32,668 nt of DNA from Pseudonocardia sp. (GTDB taxonomy: Bacteria; Actinomycetota; Actinomycetes; Mycobacteriales; Pseudonocardiaceae), in contig JAFASX010000143.1 in assembly GCA_019244295.1 (NCBI GenBank), forward strand, positions 1 through 32,668, in the 5' to 3' direction. A program made the position numbers and the translations under genes. Of this stretch, positions 17,705-25,585 are shown one piece after another. Below the pieces are notes generated by a model. The model was not told the origin of the DNA and did not search any database. It saw only the letters and a list, made by a program, of their open reading frames with translations. Numbering within the stretch: the stretch's first letter is position 1; each line of letters starts with the position of its first letter.

Positions 17705-18544
17705 ATGACCGAGACGTTGACCACGAGCGGCGGTACTGTCCGCGCGGAAGTCACCAATGGAATAGCTGACGTTAGACTGAACCGGCCGGCGAAGCTCAAC
17801 GCGCTCAACCACGACATGTTCGGCGACCTCCTCGAGATTGGGTTGGCGGTCCGCCGCCGAACCGATCTGCGCGCGGTGGTGCTCTCCGGAGAGGGCCGGG
17901 GCTTCTGCGCCGGCCTCGATTACGAGTTGTTCACCGTGGCGGCGGCCGGTAAGCCGATCGGCCGCCCCGAACCGCTCGATCCCGATGACCAACTCGCGGA
18001 GCTCGGCCAAGGCCAGCGGGCCGCGTTGGTGTGGACCACCGTGCCGGTACCGGTGATCGCGGCGGTGCACGGGCCGGCGTTCGGCAGTGGCCTGCAACTG
18101 ATGTTGGCGGCGGACATCCGGCTGGTCGCGCCGGACGCCACGCTCAGTGTCGCCGAAGTCCGCTGGGGTCTGGTGCCTGATATGGCTGGAACCCAGCTGC
18201 TGCCTCGGCTGGTGGGCATGGACGTGGCCAAGGAGCTGACCCTGACCGGGCGCGTGGTCACCGGCGAAGAAGCAGGTCAGTTCAGGTTGGCTACCCGGGT
18301 GGTGGAAGACCCGAGGGCTTCGGCTCTGGAGCTGGCCCGGGATATCGCCGGGCGAAACCCGGACGCTGTGCGCGCTGCCAAGGCGTTGCTCGACGACGCA
18401 TGGCACGTCTCGATCGGCGACGGTCTGGCGGCCGAGCGGGCCGCACTAACCAGGATCATGGGCAGCCCCAACCAGCGGGAGGCGGTGCGTGCGCGACTGC
18501 AGAAGCGTGCACCGGTGTTCTCCGGCCCGTCGCCTGACCCCTGA
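17705..18544 (+). CDS. Enoyl-CoA hydratase/isomerase family protein (crotonase)
   Basis: 279 aa crotonase-fold protein. The CoA/oxyanion segments GRGFCAGLD (about 64-72) and HGPAFGSGLQLMLAADIRL (about 122-140) are clear. In classical hydratase two glutamates act: here the first position is Gln131 (GLQLM) while the second is present as Glu151 (VAEVRWGLVPDM), with Asp159 nearby. A single acid residue is common in crotonases doing isomerisation, hydrolysis or other chemistry, so simple hydration is not assured. ATG 17705 is preceded by AAGG at a short distance. Followed after 76 bases by a thiolase on the same strand, consistent with a beta-oxidation pair. Confidence 0.9.
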   Translation: MTETLTTSGGTVRAEVTNGIADVRLNRPAKLNALNHDMFGDLLEIGLAVRRRTDLRAVVLSGEGRGFCAGLDYELFTVAAAGKPIGRPEPLDPDDQLAELGQGQRAALVWTTVPVPVIAAVHGPAFGSGLQLMLAADIRLVAPDATLSVAEVRWGLVPDMAGTQLLPRLVGMDVAKELTLTGRVVTGEEAGQFRLATRVVEDPRASALELARDIAGRNPDAVRAAKALLDDAWHVSIGDGLAAERAALTRIMGSPNQREAVRARLQKRAPVFSGPSPDP

Positions 18545-18620
18545 ACTATCCGGCCAACGCCGGATCGAGCACATAGAATCGATCCGCAACCAACACGGAC
18601 CCCGCGACACAGGGGAAGAC

Positions 18621-19781
18621 ATGCCTGAAGCCGTGGTCGTCGAGGCCGTTCGCACCCCGATCGGCAAACGCAACGGCTCTTTGTCAGGGGTCCACCCGGT
18701 CGATCTGTCCGCGCATGTGTTGACCAGGCTGGTCGAGCGCACCGGGATCGACCCGGCGACCATTGACGACGTGATCTGGGGTTGTGTGAGCCAAATCGGC
18801 GACCAATCCAGCAACGTCGGTCGTTACGCCACGCTGGCCGCCGGATGGCCCGAGACGGTACCCGGAATCACGGTCAACCGGGCATGCGGCTCCAGCCAGG
18901 CAGCCTTCGAGCAGGCGGCGCACGGCGTGATCGCCGGGCAGTACGACATCGTGGTCGCCGGCGGCGTGGAGTCCATGAGCCGGGTACCGCTGGGGGTTAC
19001 CAGGACCACCGGCCAGCCGTACGGGCCGAGAGTGCTGGCTCGCTACGACAACTTCCCGTTCAACCAGGGCACCGGCGCTGAGCTGATCGCGCAGAAGTGG
19101 GGTTTCTCTCGCCACGAGCTGGACTCCTACAGCTCGCGCTCGCACGCACGCGCGGCGGCGGCCATCGATGCCGGGGCGTTCACCGACCAGATCACGCCGG
19201 TCCCGCTGGCCGATGGTTCGGTATTCGACACCGACGAAGGCTTGCGGCGGGGTACCACGCCAGAGAAGCTAGCCAAGCTCAAGCCGTCGTTCACGGATGA
19301 TGGTGTAATCCACGCCGGCAACGCTTCACAGATCTCCGACGGCGCGGCCGCGCTGCTCGTCACCACGCCGGAGAAGGCCGCACAGCTCGGGCTCACCCCG
19401 ATCGTTCGCTACAAGGCCGGCGCCGTCAGCGGGGCCGATCCGATCATGATGCTCACCGGCCCCATCCCGGCAACCGAGAAGCTGCTGCGGCGCACCGGGC
19501 TGAGCATTTCCGACATTGGTGCCTTCGAAGTGAACGAAGCGTTCGCCCCAGTGCCGATGGCGTGGGCGGTCGAGCTGGGCTTGACGTCAGAGAAGGATCA
19601 AGAGCGCCTCAACCCTCTCGGCGGGGCCATCGCGGTGGGACACCCGCTCGGTGGGTCCGGCGCGATCCTGATGACCCGGCTGGCGCACCACATGCGGGCC
19701 AACAACATTCAATACGGCCTGCAAACCATGTGCGAGGGCGGGGGCACCGCGAACGCCACCCTGGTCGAATTGGCGAGCTGA
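18621..19781 (+). CDS. Thiolase (acetyl-CoA C-acyltransferase), FadA type
   Basis: 386 aa type I thiolase that cleaves 3-ketoacyl-CoA with CoA to release acetyl-CoA (or propionyl-CoA). Nucleophile Cys89 in NRACGSSQAAF, NEAFAP, GGAIAVGHPLGGSGA with the active-site His, and the C-terminal acid/base Cys in MCEGGGTANA are all present. ATG 18621 has AGGGGAAG immediately upstream at good spacing; an open frame extends further 5' but lacks homology. The short covering loop (GVTRTTGQPYGPRVLARYDN) resembles FadA5/FadA6-type actinobacterial thiolases. Last enzyme of the catabolic region; its 3' end faces the chaplin-like gene across a hairpin. Confidence 0.95.
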   Translation: MPEAVVVEAVRTPIGKRNGSLSGVHPVDLSAHVLTRLVERTGIDPATIDDVIWGCVSQIGDQSSNVGRYATLAAGWPETVPGITVNRACGSSQAAFEQAAHGVIAGQYDIVVAGGVESMSRVPLGVTRTTGQPYGPRVLARYDNFPFNQGTGAELIAQKWGFSRHELDSYSSRSHARAAAAIDAGAFTDQITPVPLADGSVFDTDEGLRRGTTPEKLAKLKPSFTDDGVIHAGNASQISDGAAALLVTTPEKAAQLGLTPIVRYKAGAVSGADPIMMLTGPIPATEKLLRRTGLSISDIGAFEVNEAFAPVPMAWAVELGLTSEKDQERLNPLGGAIAVGHPLGGSGAILMTRLAHHMRANNIQYGLQTMCEGGGTANATLVELAS

Positions 19782-19797
19782 GACCGACGAAAGCAGA

Positions 19798-19825
19798 GAT
19801 GCCGGCCTCCCTGCGGGCCGGCATC
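19798..19825. terminator. Bidirectional hairpin terminator candidate
   Basis: GATGCCGGCC at 19798-19807 and its exact complement GGCCGGCATC at 19816-19825 form a 10-base-pair stem with an 8-base loop, between the convergent thiolase and chaplin-like genes. No T-run follows on either strand, which is common for actinobacterial hairpin terminators. Confidence 0.75.
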
Positions 19826-19837
19826 GAGACCGATGAC

Positions 19838-20182
19838 TTAATGGATCTTATTCTCCTGGTTGCAGTGGGTCCGGTTGCGGCTGTCGTTCTCTTGGCCCTC
19901 GGCCAGGATGCCGAGCACCCCACTCAGGATGTTGTTCCCGCACAGCTGCAGCGGCGCCTGGATGTTGTTGTCGTTCACGCCGATCAGACCACCACCGTGG
20001 TCTCGATCGCGGTGCTCCCGGCCACCATCATGATCCCGGTCGCCGCGATCCTCATCGCAGCTGTGGTGGTGACCTCGGTCGTGATCGCAGCCTTCGGAAT
20101 ACTCGCCGGCGAACGCCTGCGGGCTCGCCGCGAGCAGGCTCGCGGAAGCAACGGCGAGGATGATTCCAGCCTTCTTCAGCAC
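19838..20182 (-). CDS. Secreted His/Asp-rich chaplin- or rodlin-like small protein
   Basis: 114 aa. The start is GTG 20182 because AAGGAGA lies six bases upstream; a longer open frame exists but has no signal peptide context. Residues 1-25 are a good Sec signal peptide (LKKAGIILAVASASLLAASP, AFA cleavage site). Next comes a charged low-complexity stretch (about 28-65) very rich in His, Asp, Arg and Gly, with two cysteines (GCDHDRGHHHSCDEDRGDR). The C-terminal third reads GVNDNNIQAPLQLCGNNIL, a pattern like the chaplin/rodlin core in which N-x-x-Q-x-P-x-Q-x-C-G-N repeats, then a polar end (NRTHCNQENK). Likely a cell-surface or secreted protein; the His/Asp stretch could bind metal. It is neither a classical chaplin nor a classical rodlin, so the family call is tentative. 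Confidence 0.75.
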   Translation of the reverse strand: MLKKAGIILAVASASLLAASPQAFAGEYSEGCDHDRGHHHSCDEDRGDRDHDGGREHRDRDHGGGLIGVNDNNIQAPLQLCGNNILSGVLGILAEGQENDSRNRTHCNQENKIH

Positions 20183-20567
20183 GGGGGGTCTCCTTGTTGT
20201 GGCGCGGAGGCTGAGGCCGCCGCGGGTTCGCCAGCGGCTAGGGGGAACCGGCGCTGACGCCGCCAAAAGCTAGCCGAATTCTCGACACACGCAAGACCAC
20301 TACGCCCAAATGAGGGTAGCAGGGCAATTTCTCAAATGGTTACGCCTACTTTCGTAGGGTTTGTGGCCGCCACAGACGGTCGATCCCACACGACGACCGA
20401 ACTTCCGGAAAAGGTTATGCGTATCTTTCAGTGACACGTAACCGCGCGCCGAACGGTCATGACGGTTGACGGGTCGCTCCGGCACCGTTCACAGCCAAAC
20501 CTTCACCATTCGTCGCGAATCACGGCGGTGGGCATGCGGCCGCCACACGGGAACCGGCGGCGACGGC
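20183..20567. other. Intergenic region upstream of the chaplin-like gene
   Basis: About 385 bases without a recognisable gene. The stretch 20285-20440 has lower G+C than the neighbourhood and is the probable 5' regulatory region of the minus-strand chaplin-like gene. I see no convincing consensus promoter. Confidence 0.4.
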
Positions 20568-20633
20568 TGGTACGGGCACGCCACCGCGCTCATCGAGCTA
20601 GCCGGCCGGCGGGTACTGGTCGACCCGGCGCCG
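20568..20633 (+). pseudogene. Remnant of a metallo-beta-lactamase-fold hydrolase N terminus
   Basis: A 22-codon block reads WYGHATALIELAGRRVL followed by VDPAP. It matches the N-terminal strand pair typical of UlaG-like metallo-beta-lactamase-fold hydrolases (G-H-A-T-x-L-I-E ... V-L-x-D-P). Nothing of the later HxHxDH metal motif follows before the protease gene begins at 20717, so only a fragment remains. Confidence 0.55.
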
Positions 20634-20654
20634 GCCATCAAAACTGAGGCCAGG

Positions 20655-20694
20655 CTCACTCAGAGGTCTCGACGCTCTCACAGGCGGTACTCAG
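20655..20694 (+). promoter_or_regulatory. Direct CTCA repeats upstream of the HtrA-like protease
   Basis: Several CTCA/CTCAG motifs (20655, 20659, 20677, 20690) lie 20-60 bases before the protease ATG. Mycobacterial MprA, which controls the HtrA protease gene pepD, binds loosely conserved direct repeats containing this kind of element. The spacing here is irregular, so the assignment is weak. Confidence 0.25.
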
Positions 20695-20716
20695 GATCGC
20701 GGTCAAAACTAGAGCC

Positions 20717-22029
20717 ATGACCAGTACGAATACCGGACCGCACTCGTCAGAGCAGAATCTTTCAGACCCGGATGCACCCAGTTCCACGCGGACCTGGCGG
20801 TATGACCCGGCCCAACCCGCTCCGCCCCCATGCAGCGGCGAGGCCGGGTCGGAGCCACCGCATTACCCGGGCTCCGGCGGTCCGCCTCCTGTCGCCCGCG
20901 ATTCACAACCCACGCCAAGGCGGGGACGTACCATCGCCAGCACAGCGGCGATCGCGCTCGTGGCCGCGGTGATCGGCGGCGGGGTGGGTGGCTACATCGA
21001 CCACCAGAGCGCGGGCCCAAGCACATTCGCCGTGGGTACTCTGCAACAACCCACCCTGAGCGGAACCCAAGCGTCCGCCGGGCCGATCAGCCAGGTGGCC
21101 CAACGGGTGCTGCCCAGCGTGGTGCAGCTGTCCGGCGTGGCCGGCGAGGGCTCGGGTGTGGTGTTGTCCGCCGACGGGCTTATCCTCACCAACGCGCACG
21201 TCCTGCAGGCCGCTCGCGGGGAAGGCTGACCGCGACATTCCAGAATGGCTCGACCGCGCCAGTCACCGTGGTTGGACGTGACACGCACGCGGATCTCGCG
21301 GTGGTGCGGGCGCAAGGGGTGTCCGGCCTGACGCCCATCCAGCTCGGTAACTCCGACAGTCTGCAAGTCGGCCAGGAGGTCGTCGCGATCGGTTCCCCGC
21401 TCGGGTTAACCGGCACGGTGACCAACGGCATCGTCAGCGCGCTCAACCGGCCGGTGGTGACCACCAACCCCGGTGGCGACGGTGGTCTCGGAGGCCTGAT
21501 CGGCCCGGCCGTCAGCCCGACCTCAGTGCTGGACGCAATCCAGACCGACGCCGCCATCAACCCGGGGAACTCCGGCGGACCACTAGTCGACATGCAGGGC
21601 CGCATTGTCGGACTCAACTCCGCGATCGCTTCGCTCGGCTCTTTAGGAAGCGGCCAAGCCGGCTCTATCGGGCTCGGTTTTGCCATCCCCATCTACCAAG
21701 CCAAACGCATCGCCGACCAACTGGTCGCCACCGGGCACGCAACCAGAGCCACGTTGGGTGTCGCGGTGCGCGACGCCACCACCGACGACGCCGTACCCTC
21801 CGGAGCCCAAATCACCGATGTGAACGCCGACAGCCCGGCCGCGAAAGCCGGTCTACGACCCGGAGATGTGGTGACCAAGGTCGGGAACCGGCTGGTGCGG
21901 AACTCCGATGAGCTCGTCGCCGCCGTGAACTCGGCTGACCCCGGGAGCACGGTGAACTTGACGGTGAGCAGAGGCGGCGGGGCACCGCACACGGTGGCGG
22001 TGACGCTGGCCAGTACGCCGGCCGACTAA
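20717..22029 (+). pseudogene. HtrA/DegP-like S1C serine protease with one frameshift
   Basis: Membrane-anchored trypsin-like protease with PDZ domain, of the kind that degrades or refolds damaged envelope proteins. The first frame (20717-21229, 170 codons) gives a Pro-rich cytoplasmic N terminus, one membrane segment (IALVAAVIGGGVGGYI) and the protease start up to catalytic His161 in LTNAHVLQAA. It then hits TGA at 21227. The rest continues in another frame from about 21211: RLTATFQNGS, Asp in THADLAVVR, Ser in NPGNSGGPLV and a PDZ domain (PAAKAGLRPGDVVTKVGNRL) to TAA 22029. The break is between about 21205 and 21230. Every other catalytic feature is intact, so this is either a recent mutation or a sequencing error. 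The stop overlaps tail-to-tail with that of ureD. Confidence 0.85.
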
Positions 22030-22724
22030 CGACGCGTCCCACGGGTCCCGCACGTCCCGCCGAGGGCGAGCCGTAGCCAGCCGGGGCCGGCGAGCTGGTG
22101 GGTGGCCCAGCGCAGCCCGTTGCGTTCGCCGTTCGGCGAGCAACCCGTTGGCCGGGGTTCACCACCGACACCACACAGCGTGGTGAGGCTGCGATGGCCG
22201 GCGGTGCCGGCTGGACCGCTCAGCCCGGGATCGACGCCGTCGAGCACACTGGTGTGACGCAGTAACGCCGCGCCAGCATGGTCGATGCGCAGCTCACCCC
22301 GGTAACGCCCGCCTCGTTCGCCGTGGCGGCCCAGGATGATCCGCTCGTGCACCAGCGCCGAGGCCCCTTCGGCGAGTTCCAACCGAAGCGACGTGTGCAG
22401 CTCCGCTTCGTCACAGACCACGGTCGGCTGGGGGCACCAATGCAGCCGCGCACCGGCGGCGAGCTGGGCACGAACAGTTAAGCGCGCGGGACCGGCGGAA
22501 CCATCGCCTGGCTGAACGATGGTCGCGGCGGCGCTACGGATCGTCAGCTGAGCGTCAGCCGCAAGCTGAATTTCCAGGGTCAGCTCGTCACCGCCGAGGG
22601 GACCACCGGCGGCGCCAACCAGGTGGACCTCGTCCGGGCCAGTGCGCCTGGGCACCAGCGGTGGGGTGGCTCGCCAGCGGATTCGCCCGCCGGCTTCCGC
22701 CCACAGCGTGGTGCGGGCGATCAC
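22026..22724 (-). CDS. ureD: Urease accessory protein UreD
   Basis: Chaperone subunit that binds apo-urease and, with UreF and UreG, allows nickel insertion. About 232 aa from GTG 22724, which overlaps the ureG stop (GTGA); a longer frame from TTG 22769 is less likely. Family segments: [54 protein letters not shown] and [19 protein letters not shown]. Last gene of the ureF-ureG-ureD half. Its stop overlaps the stop of the convergent protease by three bases, leaving no room for a terminator between them. Confidence 0.93.
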   Translation of the reverse strand: MIARTTLWAEAGGRIRWRATPPLVPRRTGPDEVHLVGAAGGPLGGDELTLEIQLAADAQLTIRSAAATIVQPGDGSAGPARLTVRAQLAAGARLHWCPQPTVVCDEAELHTSLRLELAEGASALVHERIILGRHGERGGRYRGELRIDHAGAALLRHTSVLDGVDPGLSGPAGTAGHRSLTTLCGVGGEPRPTGCSPNGERNGLRWATHQLAGPGWLRLALGGTCGTRGTRR

Positions 22725-23404
22725 ATTGCCTGTACTGGGCGCCAAGTGGCTAACTGCGCGCGCACCCAACGCACGACATCCGGGACCTGCGGTGCCTCGC
22801 GCAGCGAGGTAAACACGGTCGGCCGGCCGGCCCGGACTCGCTCGGCATCGGCCCGCATGACCGCCAGGTCAGCGCCCACCAGCGGCGCCAAGTCGGTCTT
22901 GTTGATCACAAGGAGATCAGACCGGGACACGCCGGGGCCGCCCTTGCGCGGCACCTTATCCCCGCCGGCCACATCGACCACGAAAATCTGTACGTCGACC
23001 AGCCCGTAGCTGAACGTGGCGGTGAGGTTGTCACCGCCGCTCTCCACCAGCACCAGATCCGGATCATGCGCGGTGATCAGCTCCTCGACCGCGGCGAGGT
23101 TAGCGGTGATGTCGTCGCGGATCGCGGTGTGGGGGCAGCATCCGGTGCGTACGGCGCGGATCCGGTCGTCGGGCAGCACGGCGTGTCGGCGTAGGAACTC
23201 GGCGTCTTCCTCGGTGTAGATGTCGTTGGTCACCACCACCACAGACAGCTCGTCGCGCAGCTGCGCGCACAAGGCGGCGACCAGCGCGGTCTTGCCGCCG
23301 CCGACCGGGCCGCCGATGCCGATACGCAGATTGCGCCGATCGCGCCGGCCAGCCACAGCCAACGCCGTGCCGCGCGGCTCAGCCCCAAGATCGTCACGAT
23401 GCAA
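22721..23404 (-). CDS. ureG: Urease accessory GTPase UreG
   Basis: SIMIBI-class GTPase that powers delivery of nickel to urease. About 227 aa from TTG 23404, chosen because GAGGAGG (23414-23420 on this strand) lies nine bases upstream; it overlaps the ureF end by 11 bases. Motifs: P-loop GPVGGGKT (32-39, usually GPVGSGKT), [18 protein letters not shown], the Cys-Pro-His nickel motif in [31 protein letters not shown], and guanine-specificity NKTD. All catalytic and metal-binding residues are present. Translationally coupled to ureF and ureD. Confidence 0.95.
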   Translation of the reverse strand: MHRDDLGAEPRGTALAVAGRRDRRNLRIGIGGPVGGGKTALVAALCAQLRDELSVVVVTNDIYTEEDAEFLRRHAVLPDDRIRAVRTGCCPHTAIRDDITANLAAVEELITAHDPDLVLVESGGDNLTATFSYGLVDVQIFVVDVAGGDKVPRKGGPGVSRSDLLVINKTDLAPLVGADLAVMRADAERVRAGRPTVFTSLREAPQVPDVVRWVRAQLATWRPVQAM

Positions 23405-24083
23405 AGAGGGTGACCTCCTCAGCGGCGTGCAGCTCGGCCATGATCTCCGGCATCGGTGTGGTGTCGGCAGGGAGTAGGTCGGAGTCGTCATCGGCGACCG
23501 CCCGCGCCGCGATCGAGGCCGCCTGTGCCGTGACATCGTCGGCCAGCGGAGCCAACCCCGCCTGCGCGGCGGTTACCCGCAGCGGATCCAGCCCGAGCAG
23601 CCGAACGGCGGCCGCCGCCGCGCCGCCCACCAGATGGTGTACCGCCAGGGCGGCGGCCTGCTCGTGACCGCCGCCGGCCGCGGCGACCGCGGCACCGAGC
23701 ACCAGGGGATGGTGCGGCTGGTCGATGTCATCGAGCCCCCGCAGGCCCGGATCATCAGGCCACGCCAACCGAACCGTGCGGCGCAGTGCGCTGCCTTGCG
23801 CCCGGGACACCTCACGCAGCGCACTCGAGGTGGTGCGCACGTCCAACGCGGCGTCCCAGCGCTCCCAGTCCCAACGTGGCCATTCCTGGCGAGACAACGC
23901 CGCCACCGCCGCGAACGCGCCAACCACCAACCCGGCCGTGCGGACTCGGCCGTTCAGGAAACAGGTGAGATCATTGACGTCGGCCAGCAACCCTCGCTCG
24001 ACCAGTGCCTCGACCCCACCGGAGTGCCCGTGCCCGCCAGAAGGCAGCCGCGAGTCGGCCAGCAGCAGCACGCTGGTCAGCAT
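23394..24083 (-). CDS. ureF: Urease accessory protein UreF
   Basis: Bridges UreD-urease and UreG and acts as an activator of UreG's GTPase. About 229 aa from ATG 24083, giving the family N terminus [20 protein letters not shown], then [32 protein letters not shown] and an Ala-rich helical C terminus. No strong ribosome binding site precedes it. In other actinobacteria ureF directly follows ureC, often with overlap; here the nearest urease gene upstream is ureC, ending at 29006, so ureFGD must use its own promoter, read from the island, or be poorly expressed. Confidence 0.92.
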   Translation of the reverse strand: MLTSVLLLADSRLPSGGHGHSGGVEALVERGLLADVNDLTCFLNGRVRTAGLVVGAFAAVAALSRQEWPRWDWERWDAALDVRTTSSALREVSRAQGSALRRTVRLAWPDDPGLRGLDDIDQPHHPLVLGAAVAAAGGGHEQAAALAVHHLVGGAAAAAVRLLGLDPLRVTAAQAGLAPLADDVTAQAASIAARAVADDDSDLLPADTTPMPEIMAELHAAEEVTLFAS

Positions 24084-24283
24084 AATCGATCGCCTATCCG
24101 GTGAGCGCCTCAATCGAGCTTGACGCACCCGCCCAAGCCGGTCCATCCGCCGATCCAGTGGCGCATACGCCGATTCAGCGATCCATGACGCTGGGATCGA
24201 TCTCGGGCCGGACCGCAGTGCTGCGCCGTTCGGCGTGGACCGGTCGGCCCGCTACCCTGATCCCGATACACAGGAGGTAGGCG

Positions 24284-24847
24284 ATGACCGAAGCGCTGCT
24301 CGGTGCTATGCCGTCGGGCGGGTGGACCGTCGACGATCTCGACCAGATGCCGGTCAGCAACATCCGCTACGAACTTACCGACGGAGCTATGACCGTGTCG
24401 CCTTCACCGTCCAATTTGCACCAGCGGCTATCAGCGGCGTTGACAATCCGCCTTGCCGCCGAGGTGCCACCCGAACTGGACGTGGCACAAGCTGTCGAGA
24501 TCCGCTTCGCCCGGCAGCTCACCCGAATCCCCGACGTGATGCTGGTGCGCAGTGACGACCCTGGCCGACACTGGTTCGCGCCCGCCGAAGTGGTCGTGGC
24601 GATCGAAATCGAGTCCCCAGGCAACCACATCGAAGACCGGACAACCAAGCCTGTCCTCTACGCGCGATACGGCATCCCGCACTACTGGCGGATCGAGCTC
24701 CTACCGCTCCAGGTCACTACATACCAGCTCAGGGAAGGTGACACCTACCACAAAGTGAGCCGAGGTGACCGGATTAAGATCGACGAGCCGTTAGCGCTGG
24801 ACATCCCCCTCGTCGAGCTGCTGCCTCGCTGGGCCCGACGCGGCTAA
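24284..24847 (+). CDS. Uma2 family protein (DUF820, PD-(D/E)XK-like nuclease fold)
   Basis: 187 aa. Shows the Uma2 pattern: MTEALLGAMPSGGWTVDDLD, YELTDGAMTVSPSPSNLHQ, VEIRFARQLTRIPDVMLVR, VVVAIEIESPGNHIEDRTTK and VLYARYGIPHYWRIEL. The Asp of IPDVM and the Glu residues of AIEIESP fit the nuclease-fold active site; whether members cleave DNA is uncertain. ATG 24284 has AGGAGGT six bases upstream, so the start is firm. Divergent from ureF, at the left edge of the island splitting the urease genes. Such genes are frequent in actinobacterial genomic islands. Confidence 0.88.
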   Translation: MTEALLGAMPSGGWTVDDLDQMPVSNIRYELTDGAMTVSPSPSNLHQRLSAALTIRLAAEVPPELDVAQAVEIRFARQLTRIPDVMLVRSDDPGRHWFAPAEVVVAIEIESPGNHIEDRTTKPVLYARYGIPHYWRIELLPLQVTTYQLREGDTYHKVSRGDRIKIDEPLALDIPLVELLPRWARRG

Positions 24848-24966
24848 AGGCGGCGTCTCAGCCACGTTCTGTGGGTTGTGGGTTGATGTTGTCAGGCGGG
24901 GACGTGACCGGCTGCTGTCGACTGTTCCCCTGATCTCTGAGGCAGCCGTCGGGTTCGGCGCCGCCG
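24848..24966. other. Short intergenic stretch before the WD40 remnant
   Basis: Follows the Uma2 gene; no gene recognised. A +1-shifted version of the WD40-like frame continues leftwards only as far as a stop at 24931. Confidence 0.3.
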
Positions 24967-25182
24967 GTAGACCCGGACGGGCGCTGGCTAGCCTCGGCCG
25001 GCGACGATGCGACGGTGCGAATCTGGGACCCAGACCTCGGCTCATGCCTCATGTCGCTCCGGACAGCCCACCATCTGCGGCACCTCATCATCACCGGTAC
25101 ACACTGCAAAACCACAGGCGATCGTGGACCATACTTCTTGACCGTGGATTCCAGGGGTCGACTTGATAGCGCGGCCGGCTAG
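24967..25182 (+). pseudogene. C-terminal WD40-repeat remnant of an NB-ARC/WD40-type protein
   Basis: A 71-codon frame without a start reads VDPDGRWLASAGDDATVRIW followed by DPDLGSCLMSLR, a textbook WD40 blade ending in the W-D dipeptide. It continues LRHLIITGTHCKTTGDRGPY, then FLTVDSRGRLDSAAG and a stop at 25180-25182, resembling the tails of large actinobacterial AAA/NB-ARC-WD40 proteins. The upstream coding part is absent: the frame meets a stop at 24931 and Uma2 lies just beyond. A 5'-truncated relic. Confidence 0.75.
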
Positions 25183-25199
25183 GCCCGCTGGACCGAAGG

Positions 25200-25283
25200 T
25201 GTCAAGGGACAATTTGACTTCCCTGTGGGCGGACAGTTGATCTCCCTGCTGGCGGACAGTTATGTCCTTGTCCGCGGTCAGCT
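25200..25283. repeat. IS21-type terminal region with repeated GCGGACAGTT motifs
   Basis: Begins TGTCAAGGGACAATTTGAC and carries GCGGACAGTT at 25229-25238 and 25252-25261, plus a diverged copy GCGGTCAGCT at 25274-25283, two of them followed by TGATCTCC. Multiple short terminal repeats next to the istB end are typical of IS21-family elements. The other end of the element is not present. Confidence 0.6.
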
Positions 25284-25297
25284 GATCTCCTGTTGAT

Positions 25298-25432
25298 CTA
25301 GGCCAAGGGGACCACTCCCTTGCCGGCGGTGGCCTCGGCGAGCCGGTGGCTGGTGCCCTCGGTGATCACGATGTGGGCGTGGTGCAGGAGCCGGTCGACG
25401 GTGGCGGTGGCCAGGGTTTTGGGCATGATGGT
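25298..25432 (-). mobile_element. IS21-family IstB helper ATPase, C-terminal fragment
   Basis: On the minus strand about 42 codons read ATATVDRLLHHAHIVITEGT followed by SHRLAEATAGKG and a TAG stop at 25298-25300. This matches the C-terminal end of IstB (A-x-V-D-R-L-L-H-H-A). The ATPase core and IstA are missing; the fragment is cut at about 25432, where another transposase scrap begins. Confidence 0.75.
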
Positions 25433-25585
25433 CCAGGCCTACAAAACCGCTCCCACCTCGAACGCGGCTTCCGCTCGATCAAAACCGACGATCTAAATTT
25501 GCGCCCCATCCACTATTACCTCCGACCGGGTCCGCCCCACGTGCTGATCTGCATGCTGGCCTGTTGTGGAACAGCCAGAAAGTGA
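25433..25585 (+). mobile_element. IS1634/IS4-type transposase, C-terminal fragment
   Basis: The plus strand reads SHLERGFRSIKTDDLNLRPI followed by HYYLRPGPPHVLICMLACC and a stop. It resembles the conserved C-terminal block of IS1634-type DDE transposases (V-E-x-A-F-R-S-I-K-T-x-D-L-x-V-R-P-I ... A-H-V-x-L-C-M-L-A-Y). Just upstream QAYK appears in another frame, so at least one frameshift is present. Directly abuts the IstB fragment on the opposite strand, so two unrelated insertion sequences have been fused by deletion. Confidence 0.75.

Noticed and set aside
18489..18620. An upstream extension of the thiolase frame back to 18489
   Set aside because: Thiolase homology starts at ATG 18621, which has a strong AGGGGAAG ribosome binding site; the extension overlaps the crotonase gene.
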